This document shows, one piece after another, positions 33,519-42,880 of a DNA stretch of 64,000 bases. This DNA is from Bacillota bacterium (GTDB taxonomy: Bacteria > Bacillota > Clostridia > Christensenellales > CAG-314), in the NCBI GenBank assembly GCA_023458375.1, contig JAEWZT010000006.1:186001-250000 (forward strand), in the 5' to 3' direction. The first letter of the stretch is position 1, and each line of letters begins with the position of its first letter. Below the pieces are notes generated by a model, which had not been told where the DNA came from, made no database searches, and saw only the letters and a program-made list of their open reading frames with translations. Position numbers and translations under genes: made by a program.

Positions 33519-35246
33519 ATGAACGGATTTTTAGAGATTTTGGGCGCATGCGTAACACTTTTAGCGGGCACGGGCGTATTTTTATTCGGAATGAAAACTA
33601 TGTCCGATGGCTTGGACAAATACGCAAGCAAGGGCATGCGCAAACTTTTTTCACGCGTAAGCAACAACAGGTTTATAGGGCTGGGCATAGGCACTCTTTC
33701 TACTACGGTAGTCCGCAGCTCCACTGCCATTTCGGTAATGGTGTTAGGGCTTGTCAACTCAGGGATAATGAACCTTTTTCAAGCGACCTCCGTTATTATG
33801 GGCGCAAACATAGGCACAACCTTTGACAGCTTGCTTTACATTTTTCCCGATTTATTTAAAAATGTCCCCAATTTTGATATAACGGCATACCTTGCCCTTC
33901 TTGCCCCCATCGGCGTTATTTTAACAATGATAGATAAGAAGGAAAAGACCAACCGCATCGGCGAAAGCTTAGCGGGCATGGGTTTGCTTTTTATAGGGCT
34001 AAGCATGATGAGCGGAAGTTTTTCGCAGTCAGTAGTTTTAGAAGGTTTATTAACCCAGCTTTTTCAAATAGTAAGAAACCCTTTTCTGCTCATTTTAATA
34101 GGCATGGTGGTTACGGCGTTGGTGCACAGCAGCCACCTTTTGACGGCTGTAATAATTATTCTTGTGCGCAATATTCCAACCTTTGAGCCCATTAGCGCTT
34201 TTTATCTTATTTTAGGCAGCAACATAGGCACCTGCTTTACGGCGGTAATAGCTTCAATAGGCACAAGCACAAACGCAAAACGCACCGCTTTTATACATAT
34301 CTTCTTTAACTTCATAGGCGTGGTGCTGTTTTTGGCGTTCATGCTGCCCGCGCAAGACTTTATCGCAAACCTCTTTGTTACCATGTCAAGAGGAATTGAA
34401 ACCGTTCAGGTTTCGCTTTTCCACATAGTATTTAACGTAGTGTCGGCGGTAGTTTTCCTGCCCTTTGTAAAGCAGATAGTATGGATAGCGGAAAAGGTAA
34501 TTCCCGAAAAGAAACAAAAAATTGCAGACAAGCATTTCAAGTATCTTGACCAGCGCCTTTTGGAAACCCCCTCGGTAGCGGTGGCGCAGCTTTTAAAGGA
34601 GATTTCTGCAATGGCGGTTTTGGCGCAAACCAATTACGGGCTGTCAATGGAGGACGTAATTAACGCGCAGGAAAAAAACTCCGATGAAATAGCAAAAAAC
34701 GAAAAGGAACTAAATTACCTCAACCACGCGCTGCTTGACTTTATGGCTCAGCTTAGCACAATGCCCCTTTCGCGCCACGACGAAAAGCTCATAGGCTCTC
34801 TTTACCACGTAGTTTCCGATATTGAACGCATAGGCGACCACGCGGAAAACTTTTTAGAGTTTACCCAGCAAATGGGGCAGCAAGGGCTTGCCTTTACGGA
34901 CAACGCCTTAAAGGAAATTTCCTCAATGCACGCGGCAATAACGGAAATGTTTAAACATACTTTGGTTATTTTTGACACCAACGACTTGGAGCTCTTGCCC
35001 GCCGTAGTTTCTTTTGAGGAGCAGGTTGACAAAATGAATATGGACTACGCCGACAACCATATTTCGCGGTTAAAGCAGGGTATTTGCTCTGTGGAAAGCG
35101 GCAAACTTTTTTACGAAATACTGTCTAACTTGGAGCGCGTCGCAGACCACTTGATAAATATTGCTTACAGCGTTAAGTTGCAAAAGCCCGAGCAATACAG
35201 AATGAAAAGAGCTAAATCGCCTCAAAGCAAAGCCAAATCTAGCTAA
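33519..35246 (+). CDS. Na/Pi cotransporter family protein with PhoU-like C-terminus
   Basis: 575-aa inner-membrane protein. Residues 1-310 hold two Na_Pi_cotrans repeats: GTGVFLFGMKTMSDGL near residue 18, TLSTTVVRSSTAISVMVLGLV near 56, and a second copy including ALVHSSHLLTAVIIILV. From about 345 a PhoU-like helical domain follows (LYHVVSDIERIGDHAENF and LSNLERVADHLINIA). The protein probably moves phosphate or another anion with sodium. The ATG at 33519 was chosen because AGGAGA is 9 bases upstream; a longer frame would overlap the PII gene. It is the last gene of the operon and ends in a terminator. Confidence 0.9.
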   Translation: MNGFLEILGACVTLLAGTGVFLFGMKTMSDGLDKYASKGMRKLFSRVSNNRFIGLGIGTLSTTVVRSSTAISVMVLGLVNSGIMNLFQATSVIMGANIGTTFDSLLYIFPDLFKNVPNFDITAYLALLAPIGVILTMIDKKEKTNRIGESLAGMGLLFIGLSMMSGSFSQSVVLEGLLTQLFQIVRNPFLLILIGMVVTALVHSSHLLTAVIIILVRNIPTFEPISAFYLILGSNIGTCFTAVIASIGTSTNAKRTAFIHIFFNFIGVVLFLAFMLPAQDFIANLFVTMSRGIETVQVSLFHIVFNVVSAVVFLPFVKQIVWIAEKVIPEKKQKIADKHFKYLDQRLLETPSVAVAQLLKEISAMAVLAQTNYGLSMEDVINAQEKNSDEIAKNEKELNYLNHALLDFMAQLSTMPLSRHDEKLIGSLYHVVSDIERIGDHAENFLEFTQQMGQQGLAFTDNALKEISSMHAAITEMFKHTLVIFDTNDLELLPAVVSFEEQVDKMNMDYADNHISRLKQGICSVESGKLFYEILSNLERVADHLINIAYSVKLQKPEQYRMKRAKSPQSKAKSS

Positions 35247-35814
35247 AAGATTACATAGCAAGCAAGAAAACGCGCAACGCTTGACGGTAAAGAGCGGTCT
35301 AAAAACCTTAAATTGTAAAAGTAAACTTAAAATCTAATTTAAATGAAAATGCCCTCTTAAAAAAGGGGCTTTTTTATTTTGTCTATAAATGGGCAAAAAG
35401 TTAAAAATACGCGATGCAATTTTCAATTTAAAAACTTGCACTTAGTATTTAATGCAATATGCGCGGGTTTACAACTCAAAGCGGTATTTGGCTTACGGAA
35501 ATTAAGATTGTTTTTGGAGTTTAATTTTTTTGTTTTGCGAGTTAAATATACTTAAAGTTTATGTTAATTTATAGATAATATTAATTTATCGTAAACGCTG
35601 TATTCTTTTTGTCGTATCGCGACTTTTTCTTTTCTCTTTGTTTAAACTTAGCTTTAATTACGACACTATTTTATTTTAAATCTCAGCTTTTAATTTCTTA
35701 ATTTCAATCTTAAATTGTGGCTTGTTTGACTAATTTCCGTTTTTACCTTTTTATTTTTGCCTTTTTGCTAAGCACAATTGCTGTTCTTGCGATATTGCCC
35801 CAAAAATAACCTTG
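35247..35814. other. AT-rich gap between converging genes
   Basis: Apart from the operon terminator near 35351-35376, this is a strongly AT-rich stretch with no ORF or RNA that I can support. Confidence 0.55.
35351..35376 (+). terminator. Terminator of the DUF1538-PII-Na/Pi operon
   Basis: GCCCTCTT / AAGGGGC hairpin with a four-base loop, followed by seven T, about 105 bases after the last stop. Confidence 0.7.
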
Positions 35815-36264
35815 CTAAACCTTGGCTTTTTGTTCCTTCACTTTTGCGCAGTCGGGGCAGACGCCGAACATATCCAAACTGTGCCCCTGAATAACAAAGC
35901 CTGTGTTTCCCTCAATATGCCGCGTAAACTCCTCCAAGGGGCAATGCGTTAGCGGCAAAATCTTGTTGCATTGGGTGCAAACAAGGTGGTGCGTGTGCTT
36001 TTCGCTGTATTCATAAAGCGTTTTGTCCATTGCGGGTAGCGTCAAAGGGGTGATTATGTGTTTTTCGGCAAGCGTCAAGACAATGCGGTAAACGGTGGAA
36101 AGGCTTATTTCCCTGCCTTTTTCCATAAAAATACGGTAGATTTCCTCGGCGGAAAGGGGGCGTTCCTGCTCTATCAAGATTTGAAGCAGCAAACACCTGC
36201 CCTTAGTGATTTTTACGTTTTTTGCCGAAAGTATTTGCCTGACGTCCTTTTCGGTATTTTTCAT
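35815..36264 (-). CDS. Fur-family metalloregulator, probably Zur-like
   Basis: 149-aa DNA-binding regulator. The winged HTH is in residues about 10-80, with LSTVYRIVLTLAEKHII as recognition-helix region. The metal-binding part has HTHHLVC and the two structural zinc pairs CTQC (about 96-99) and CPDC (about 136-139). The RBS GGAAGGGAA is close to the ATG. It lies downstream of a zinc-type ABC importer whose promoter has a Fur/Zur-like box, so zinc sensing is the best guess. PerR or Fur specificity cannot be excluded by reading alone. Confidence 0.87.
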   Translation of the reverse strand: MKNTEKDVRQILSAKNVKITKGRCLLLQILIEQERPLSAEEIYRIFMEKGREISLSTVYRIVLTLAEKHIITPLTLPAMDKTLYEYSEKHTHHLVCTQCNKILPLTHCPLEEFTRHIEGNTGFVIQGHSLDMFGVCPDCAKVKEQKAKV

Positions 36265-36595
36265 TTTCCCTTCCCCCCCTTGCTTTTTGCACGCTTAACC
36301 ATTGATTTTTTTAGTTTATTATAACTATTCTTTTCCCTTTTCTTAGCGCAGGCATTTTTCCCTAATACCTATACAAAAAACAACTCTTTTTTTATGCGGC
36401 AATCTTATCTTGTTATATAAGCCGTCCGTTTTTCTTTCAATAAAACGCGTTAATCTTCTACATAAAACGATTTGTTTTTCCTTTTGTCCGACATTATATA
36501 ATCTAAGAAAAGGCAGTTCTGTTTTATTTTTCTAGGCGTTTTATCAAAGGCACGATTTGGATATATTCACTATTCCAAAATATATTCGCGTGATT
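36265..36595. other. Gap between zinc permease gene and fur-type gene
   Basis: 330 AT-rich bases. On the minus strand TATAAT (near 36319) could be the -10 of the regulator gene. No other feature is seen. Confidence 0.45.
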
Positions 36596-37447
36596 TTATT
36601 CCTTTTCCCCTTCCTTGGCAGCCGAACTTTTTGCTTTTTTACTTTTTAAAGCTTTAAAGGCAAGTAGTATTAAAAACACCGCAACCGCCAAAAGCACCAC
36701 CGCGCCGCTTGGCGCAATATCGGCAAAATAAGAAATCAAAAGCCCCGCCGCCATAAAAGACAGCGCGAACGCGCAAGAGGTAAAAAGCGTTGCCTTAAAG
36801 CCTTTGTTAAACTGCATCGCGCAGGCAACGGGCAGTATCATTAGCGACGAAACCACCAGCGCCCCCACAATTTTTGAGGCAACCGACACCGTTACCGCCG
36901 TCATAACGGTAAATATGACGTTGACGGCTTTGACGTTTATGCCCGAAAGGCGGGCCGCTCCCTCGTCAAAGGCGGTGTAAAAAAGCCGCGTATACATAAG
37001 CGTAAACACGATAATTACCAAAGCGCAAAGAGCCGCTATTACCCAAAAGTCAAGCGCGCTTATCGTGGCGATGCTTCCGAACAAAAAACTGTTAAAGTTT
37101 GCCGGGGAATTAAGAAAATTCATAAGCACCGCTGCCAGCCCTATGCCCGTTGACATTATTATTGCTATTGCCATTTCGGAATAGCGCGAAAGCTTACGCC
37201 TTACGCCCTCAATGGTAAGCGCCGCGATTATGCACACCCCGACCGCCCCCACAATAGGGTTAAACCCCAGCAAAAGCCCCAGCGCCACACCCGCCAAAGA
37301 AGTATGACTGAGGGCGTCGCCTATCATTGAAAGGCGCTTTAAAGACACAATCATGCCTATAAGCGGAAGCGCCGCCGCGACGGCAAGCCCCGCGCCGAAA
37401 GCCCTTAAAAGATAACCGTATTGAAGCAAATTTTGGAAAAAGTTCAT
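36596..37447 (-). CDS. znuB: Metal ABC transporter permease, ZnuB type
   Basis: 283-aa inner-membrane permease of the ABC-3 family (ZnuB/TroC/AdcB) with eight or nine membrane segments. The block GDALSHTSLAGVALGLLLG near residue 42 and DEGAARLSGINVKAVN near 175 are characteristic. It ends in a Lys/Ala/Glu-rich cytoplasmic tail. The ATG at 37447 (MNFFQN) was preferred to a TTG at 37468, since GGGGAA lies 9 bases before it. It follows the ATPase gene by 5 bases and is coupled to it. Confidence 0.9.
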   Translation of the reverse strand: MNFFQNLLQYGYLLRAFGAGLAVAAALPLIGMIVSLKRLSMIGDALSHTSLAGVALGLLLGFNPIVGAVGVCIIAALTIEGVRRKLSRYSEMAIAIIMSTGIGLAAVLMNFLNSPANFNSFLFGSIATISALDFWVIAALCALVIIVFTLMYTRLFYTAFDEGAARLSGINVKAVNVIFTVMTAVTVSVASKIVGALVVSSLMILPVACAMQFNKGFKATLFTSCAFALSFMAAGLLISYFADIAPSGAVVLLAVAVFLILLAFKALKSKKAKSSAAKEGEKE

Positions 37448-37452
37448 AAAAA

Positions 37453-38148
37453 TTATTCCCCGCCGCAAAAAGAGCCGCTTTGCGTTTGGTAAAGCCTGCC
37501 CTCGTTCATCAAATACACTTGGTGCATATATTTTAAGGCTTTTTCAATTTCGTGCGTAACCATCAAAACGGTGATTCCCCTTTCCTCGTTAAGCTGTTTT
37601 AAGATTTCCATAAGTTCCTCAATCGCTTTGGCGTCCAAAGCGTTTGTCGGCTCGTCAAGCAAAAAAAGCTGGGCGTTAGAACACAACAGCCGCGCCAAAA
37701 TTACACTTTGCACCTGCCCGCCCGAAAGCGCGCCGATAAGGCGGTTTTTATATTTATCCATTCCTACTTTTTTTAAGGCTTCATCGGCAAACGCATAGCT
37801 TTTTTTGTCGGGACGGCGCAAAAAGTTGGAGGAAGGCAGACCAGCGCACACCACTTCCCAAACGGTCGCGGGGAAACCTGCGTTAAACTCTTTCGCCTGC
37901 GGAATATAACCCACCTTATCAAAGCCGCGAAAAGACGTTATATCGCTGCCGAAAAGATATATTTCCCCCTTTTGAGGCGTCAGCTCGCCTAAAAGCAGTT
38001 TAAGCAATGTGCTTTTGCCGCTTCCGTTAGTGCCTATTAAAGCAAGAAAACTGCCCCTTTCCACCGAAAAGTTCAAGTTTTTTAATACATTTTGGTTTTC
38101 GTAAGAAAAACTCAAATCTTTAATTTCAATTATTTTTTCTTTTTGCAT
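37453..38148 (-). CDS. znuC: Metal ABC transporter ATPase, ZnuC type
   Basis: 231-aa ATPase subunit. Walker A GTNGSGKST is near residues 38-46, the Q-loop is in VGYIPQAKEF, the signature is LSGGQVQS, and Walker B is LFLLDEPTNALD followed by the H-loop VTHE. This is the compact layout of zinc/manganese importer ATPases. The start is uncertain: ATG at 38148 gives the usual family N-terminus, but a TTG at 38202 would overlap the binding-protein gene by 8 bases and extend the protein by 18 residues. It lies between the binding-protein and permease genes on one transcript. Confidence 0.9.
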   Translation of the reverse strand: MQKEKIIEIKDLSFSYENQNVLKNLNFSVERGSFLALIGTNGSGKSTLLKLLLGELTPQKGEIYLFGSDITSFRGFDKVGYIPQAKEFNAGFPATVWEVVCAGLPSSNFLRRPDKKSYAFADEALKKVGMDKYKNRLIGALSGGQVQSVILARLLCSNAQLFLLDEPTNALDAKAIEELMEILKQLNEERGITVLMVTHEIEKALKYMHQVYLMNEGRLYQTQSGSFCGGE

Positions 38149-38194
38149 ATATTCGGCTTCGTATTCCTTTAATCGGTTATTTTTTAGCGCGCTT

Positions 38195-39181
38195 TCAGGC
38201 AAAAGACCTTAACAGCGCTTGCAGATTTGCCCTCATTAGTGAAAGATAGTTTTCCCCTTCGTCTATTTTGTCCTTTGAAAGCGTTTCGCAGGGATAAAGA
38301 GTTTCAATAGTCAAAGCGCGTCCTTTTTTTGCCGCTTCCTCTTTAATGCGCAAAAGAAATTGCGAAGTGGAAGAGGCGTTGTCCCAAAAAAGCGCGGTTA
38401 TATTTTGCTCCATTACTATTTCAACGATTTGCGCTATTTGCGCTAAGCCCGCGGTCTGCTCGGAACTTATCTGGACGGGGATTTGGTTTAGACCGTAGTC
38501 GGCGCACAGGTAAGTAAAGGCTTTGTGCGACACGACGATGCTTTTGCCGCTGTAAGGCGAAAGGGCGCTTTGATACTCTTGCTCTAACTCCAAAAGGGCG
38601 GCGTCAACGGCTTGGAAGTTTTCATTGTAATAACTTTCGTTTTGGGCGTCTTTTAATACAAACGCGGTATAAATACTTTGCGCCATTTCCCGCATATTTT
38701 TTATGGAAGTCCACGTGTGGGCGTCGTAAAGCCCGTGATGTTCCTCTTTGTCTTCCTCTTCTTCGTGCGCCTCTCCGCCTAAAATAAGGTTAATATCCCT
38801 TGAAGTGTCCACTATCAAAAGCCCTTCCGTCAAGTTATTTCCCTCTTTGTCAAAATAGCTGTAAGAACCCTTTTCAAGAGAAGCTATAAAGTTTTCCCCC
38901 CATTCCTCCATTCCCGCGCCGATTAGTATCAATATGTCAGCTTGGCGCATTCTGCCGCTTTGCCTTAATGAAGGTTCGTAGCCGTGCGCGCTTCCGCCCC
39001 AAGGCAAAACACTGTAAACTTGGGCTTTTTCGCCCCCTATGCTTTCCGCCAGAAAATAAAGGGGATAAATGCTTGCGTAAACTTGCAGTTTGTCTTTGTC
39101 TGTTGCGTCGCAGGAAGTTAATAAGGGGGACGCCGCAAAAAGAAATATTAAAACTAACGCGATATATTTTATTTTTTTCAT
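38195..39181 (-). CDS. znuA: Zinc-type solute-binding lipoprotein, ZnuA family
   Basis: 328-aa surface lipoprotein of the cluster A-I metal-binding group. The lipobox LLTSC places the lipidated Cys at 24. Metal ligands of the family are seen as GSAHGYEPS, DAHTW and VSHKAF. A His/Glu-rich loop (EAHEEEEDKEEHHG, about 137-150) just before DAHTW is typical of zinc rather than manganese binders. It is first in a three-gene ABC importer operon with a promoter and an overlapping Zur-like box upstream, so expression should rise when zinc is scarce. Confidence 0.92.
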   Translation of the reverse strand: MKKIKYIALVLIFLFAASPLLTSCDATDKDKLQVYASIYPLYFLAESIGGEKAQVYSVLPWGGSAHGYEPSLRQSGRMRQADILILIGAGMEEWGENFIASLEKGSYSYFDKEGNNLTEGLLIVDTSRDINLILGGEAHEEEEDKEEHHGLYDAHTWTSIKNMREMAQSIYTAFVLKDAQNESYYNENFQAVDAALLELEQEYQSALSPYSGKSIVVSHKAFTYLCADYGLNQIPVQISSEQTAGLAQIAQIVEIVMEQNITALFWDNASSTSQFLLRIKEEAAKKGRALTIETLYPCETLSKDKIDEGENYLSLMRANLQALLRSFA

Positions 39182-39196
39182 ATTTTTTTCCTAAAT

Positions 39197-39209
39197 GCTA
39201 ATGATTAGC
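39197..39209. promoter_or_regulatory. Fur/Zur-like box
   Basis: GCTAAT-G-ATTAGC, a perfect 6+1+6 palindrome just downstream of the predicted transcription start of znuA. It resembles the AAT-N-ATT core of Zur and Fur boxes. The adjoining Fur-family gene is the likely repressor. Confidence 0.7.
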
Positions 39210-39219
39210 GTTTGCATTT

Positions 39220-39249
39220 ATAATAACGCTATAATTATTGCCTTGTCAA
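39220..39249 (-). promoter_or_regulatory. znuA promoter
   Basis: On the minus strand TTGACA (39244-39249), an 18-base spacer, then TATTAT (39220-39225). Transcription would start near 39213, against the Zur-like box. Confidence 0.65.
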
Positions 39250-39361
39250 GCAAAAAAATACTTGGCTTATAAATATAAAGTAACAAGCGCCTGACAAAAA
39301 ACTTGCACGGACATTTACAATAAACCTTAAAAAGACGCGAGAAAATGTTGCTTTTTAGCTT

Positions 39362-41371
39362 TTAATTTTTGCCGCCGTAAAGCTCTTTAACCTTTAAAAT
39401 GTCCACCTTCGACATGTTTGTGCGGGGAAGTTCCTTAACGAATACGATATCTTTGGGTATAGAATACTTAATTAAGTATTCTCCGCAATATTCCAATATT
39501 TTTTTGCGCAGGTTTTTAATATAGGGAACGCCCTCTTTTATTGATACAATCAGTCTTACTGCGCTTTTGCCCTTAATTTTTGCTTCCACTGCGCACGCTT
39601 CTTTGATAAAAGGAAGTTTTTGCACGACTTCCTCAATTTCAGAGGGGAAAATATTGTAAGAAGCTATATTTATAAGGCTTTTCTTTCGCCCGCTTATAAA
39701 CAAAAACCCTTCTTCGTCAAGGTAGCCCAAGTCGCCCGTTTTAATATAGACAACTTCGCCCTTTTGCGCCATGCAATGATTTTCGCCGTCAAGGTAGCCG
39801 CTCATTACGGTAGGACCGCTTATTACTATTTCCCCTATTTGGTTTGCCGCAAGGGGGGTGTTCGCGCCCCCCTCCCAAATTTCAATATTGACTAGCGGCA
39901 AAGGCTTGCCCACCGAAGAAAACTTGTAGCATTTGTCGGTGTTTACGCTTGCCACGCCGCACGCTTCCGTAAGCCCGTAACCCGCCAAAAGTCGCGCGCT
40001 GCCGCCCTGCGCCTTTACCGCCTTGTTAAAATCTTCTTGAAGCGCTTTTGACACAGTGTCGCCGCCGCAGTAAACGGTTTTAAGCTTTTTAAGGTGAGGG
40101 GAATAAAAGCTCTTTTGCGCCATCATTTTAGAAATCATTAAAGGAACGCTTATAACAGCCGCAACGTCGTATTTTTTTAAGCAGTTGTTGACTTTTTTTG
40201 CGTTGAACTTGGGAAAAATAATTTGGTTGTATCCTAACGCCAAAGAGGAATGGACGCACGCGGCAAGCCCGTAAGCGTGGAATATGGGAAGCACTACGGG
40301 CGTAAACTTCCCCTTGCCCTCCTCCTGAATATGGCGCGTCTGCTGTGAAATCGCCAAAACTGCCCTGTTTGTCAAAACTATCGTTTTAGGGGCGCCCAAA
40401 GTTCCGCCGCTGTGAATATAAAGCGCCGCCAAATTTTCTTCCTCATCTTTCTTTTCTCCGCCCTCAAAGCCATGGTTGCCGCAACTGTCCTTAACAGTTC
40501 TGCGCTCGTTTTCTATACCGTTGGCATCTGTGCAATTGCCCTTATTAACTCCGCGCCCTGCTTCAACACAGCCTAGGTCGGAAACGTCGCGCGCGCCGCC
40601 GTTAATACTGTCGCGCCCGATTTTTCCGCCCCCATTGCCAAAACCGCAAAGGTCGCCTTTGTTTTCACCTTCCCCATTGCCAAAACCGCAAAGGTCGCCG
40701 CCGCTTAAATCAGTGTTAAAATCATTTCCGATAAAAACCCCATCATCAAGACAGCCGCCTTCTTTTAAAATGCCGCCGCCGCAGTCGCTTTTGTTATCGG
40801 TATTTTCTTTAATATCGCAATCACCGCGACCGCCAAAGCCGCTTCTTCCGCCGCCATATCCGTTTCCTTTATTCTGCCTTAAAATATCGCCGTAACAGAT
40901 TTTGTTTTTAATTTTCCCGCACCCGAAACCCTTAAACATTTCGTAAAACATAAAAAAGGGTTTTGCTATGCCGTAAATATAATTTGAAGTTTTCGCCAAT
41001 ATAACTTTTATGTTTAAGCAGTTTAATTCTTGCGCGATTTTACATGCCAATATGTCAAGCGCCAGTATCCCCCTTGATCTGGTTTGCGCTAAAATGCCCC
41101 TTAAAGCGCTTACGGGCGTAAACGGATGCACTATGTTCGCCACCGCGCCTATTTTATTGAGCGCGTAAAAGGCGGCGAAAGCATGAGGGGTGTTGGGCAT
41201 ATAAATTGTAAAGGCGTCCCCCTTTTTCAGACCTAAGCTTTTAAAAAACTCCGCGAGAATATCGGCATGGAGCAGAAACTTTTTTATTCCCGTCTTGCTG
41301 CCGTAAAAATAGAGATAATTTTCGTAATCCCTCGCCTGCGAAAGGCTTAGTATTTCTTTATAGCAATTCAT
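39362..41371 (-). CDS. AMP-forming acyl-CoA synthetase/ligase with Gly/Asn/Cys-rich insertion
   Basis: 669-aa ANL-superfamily enzyme that activates a carboxylate as an acyl-AMP, usually for CoA transfer. The P-loop reads YIHSGGTLGAPKTI near residue 315, a variant of the common TSGTTGxPK. Later motifs are intact: LLAGYGLTEACG, TGDLGYLDEEGF and SGRKKSLIN. The C-terminal catalytic Lys is in PRTNMSKVDI. Residues about 163-308 are an insertion that relatives lack. It is rich in Gly, Asn, Asp and Cys and includes GDLCGFGNG twice. Without it the length is near 525, normal for the family. It is monocistronic, and its substrate is unknown. Confidence 0.87.
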   Translation of the reverse strand: MNCYKEILSLSQARDYENYLYFYGSKTGIKKFLLHADILAEFFKSLGLKKGDAFTIYMPNTPHAFAAFYALNKIGAVANIVHPFTPVSALRGILAQTRSRGILALDILACKIAQELNCLNIKVILAKTSNYIYGIAKPFFMFYEMFKGFGCGKIKNKICYGDILRQNKGNGYGGGRSGFGGRGDCDIKENTDNKSDCGGGILKEGGCLDDGVFIGNDFNTDLSGGDLCGFGNGEGENKGDLCGFGNGGGKIGRDSINGGARDVSDLGCVEAGRGVNKGNCTDANGIENERRTVKDSCGNHGFEGGEKKDEEENLAALYIHSGGTLGAPKTIVLTNRAVLAISQQTRHIQEEGKGKFTPVVLPIFHAYGLAACVHSSLALGYNQIIFPKFNAKKVNNCLKKYDVAAVISVPLMISKMMAQKSFYSPHLKKLKTVYCGGDTVSKALQEDFNKAVKAQGGSARLLAGYGLTEACGVASVNTDKCYKFSSVGKPLPLVNIEIWEGGANTPLAANQIGEIVISGPTVMSGYLDGENHCMAQKGEVVYIKTGDLGYLDEEGFLFISGRKKSLINIASYNIFPSEIEEVVQKLPFIKEACAVEAKIKGKSAVRLIVSIKEGVPYIKNLRKKILEYCGEYLIKYSIPKDIVFVKELPRTNMSKVDILKVKELYGGKN

Positions 41372-41771
41372 TTTTCAAGCCGCCTACATATTTTTAACTC
41401 AAAAACCCTGTGTAAGACATTGTCAGCAAAATATATAATAATCATTGCCATAGCGGCAATTATTCAAAACAATCCGCTTGCCGCCAATTGGAACTTAACA
41501 AAATTATAGTATCAAAAAAACAAAAGTCAAAGGGGTATTTTAAATTATTTTACGGCAAGTTTCTAAAAGCGCAAAAGTTTTAAGACATTGATGCGCTTTT
41601 TATTTTTTCAATATTCTGTCAAAACGACATTGATATTCTAAGTTTTAAATTAAACGTTTCTTTTGACTTCTGCCGCGAAATAAACATTTCTTTTGCTTTT
41701 GTTATGTCTAATAGTTCAAAAAACGTCAAAAACAGGACGCTTTGATTAAAAACCTTTCAAAAAATAACTTG
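41372..41771. other. Divergent intergenic region
   Basis: About 400 bases between the ligase gene and the RpiR promoter. It is AT-rich; no ORF is supported. Confidence 0.5.
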
Positions 41772-41800
41772 TTGACATTTTTTGTTATAAGCAATACAAT
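41772..41800 (+). promoter_or_regulatory. rpiR-type gene promoter
   Basis: TTGACA (41772-41777), 17-base spacer, TACAAT (41795-41800). Confidence 0.7.
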
Positions 41801-41872
41801 AAAATCAAGTATCATTCGTCAAAAAACTTATCATTTGCATACACGCAAACATTGCCTCACAGGAGAGATATT

Positions 41873-42748
41873 ATGAGTTTGTTTTTGGAAATGAAACAAA
41901 TCAAGGATTTGTCCCCCTCGGAAAGACATATCGTTGAATATATTTTTGATAATCTGCACGAGGTGGTAAATATCGGCATCGTAGAGCTTGCCCAAAAGAC
42001 CTTTACTTCCACTTCCACCGTAAAGCGGCTGTGCAAAAAACTCGGCATAAACAGTTATATTGATTTCAGGCTTCAACTTGCCACCGAACTGGCAAGCTAT
42101 ATGAAAAGCTCAATTTTAAAAAGGGGCAGGGAGCCCGTCGGCAGATATGACTCAATTGAAGACATAATCAAAAAGGTTTCCAACCAAAACGCGAAATCTA
42201 TAATAGACAGCAGCGTGCTCAATAAAGTGGATACTTTTGAAAAAGTAATCTCTATGATGAGGCAGGCAAAGGGCATTGACTTCTACGGCATAGGACCTTC
42301 AAACTTTGTGGCATTGGACGCGCAGGTAAAAATTATGCGGCTGGGAATCCCGACAAGCGCTTACGGAAACCACATTGAAATGCTTATAAACGCCAAAAGC
42401 TCCACTCCCGACCGCCTTTCCTTTTTGATTTCTTATACGGGGGAAACGGACGATATACTAATGGTTGCGCAGGAGCTTTCAATTTTAAACGTTCCTAAGG
42501 TGAGTTTAACCTCTTTAAACGAAAACAGCTTGATGAAGCTTTGCGAGGTCAACCTTTTTGTAGACGCTTCGGAAACATGGAACCGTTTGGGGGGCATGTC
42601 AAGCCGCATTTCCACTTTAAGCGTGGTGGACATTTTGGTAACGGCGCTTATCAACAGCGATTTTAAACACTATTCGGAAATGATAGAAAAGACGTATACG
42701 GGCAAACGCCCCACAAACGTGTCGGGAAAGGGAAAAATGATGTATTGA
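41873..42748 (+). CDS. RpiR-family phosphosugar-responsive regulator
   Basis: 291-aa transcription factor. The N-terminal HTH (residues about 1-77) contains TFTSTSTVKRLCKKLGINSY, the RpiR recognition element. A SIS phosphosugar-binding domain (about 125-260) follows, with FYGIGPSNFVALDAQVKIMR and SYTGETDDILMVAQ as its conserved strands. The ATG at 41873 was chosen because AGGAGAG is 5 bases before it; a TTG at 41852 would add seven residues. It lies beside a mannose-family PTS operon and probably responds to a phosphorylated amino sugar. The target operator is unproven; an inverted repeat upstream of the PTS genes is a candidate. Confidence 0.92.
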   Translation: MSLFLEMKQIKDLSPSERHIVEYIFDNLHEVVNIGIVELAQKTFTSTSTVKRLCKKLGINSYIDFRLQLATELASYMKSSILKRGREPVGRYDSIEDIIKKVSNQNAKSIIDSSVLNKVDTFEKVISMMRQAKGIDFYGIGPSNFVALDAQVKIMRLGIPTSAYGNHIEMLINAKSSTPDRLSFLISYTGETDDILMVAQELSILNVPKVSLTSLNENSLMKLCEVNLFVDASETWNRLGGMSSRISTLSVVDILVTALINSDFKHYSEMIEKTYTGKRPTNVSGKGKMMY

Positions 42749-42791
42749 TTGTTTTTAGCGCAATAAACTATTTATATATTTAAAAAAACAG

Positions 42792-42819
42792 GGGCTTAAC
42801 AGGGGATTAGCCCTTTTTT
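42792..42819 (+). terminator. rpiR-type gene terminator
   Basis: GGGCTTAA / TTAGCCC hairpin (one bulged base), then a run of six T, 44 bases after the stop. Confidence 0.75.
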
Positions 42820-42880
42820 ATATAATTTAACTAAAATTTTAATATCAAAATAGGTTTAAGCAGCCCCTTTCTTTTCGCAT

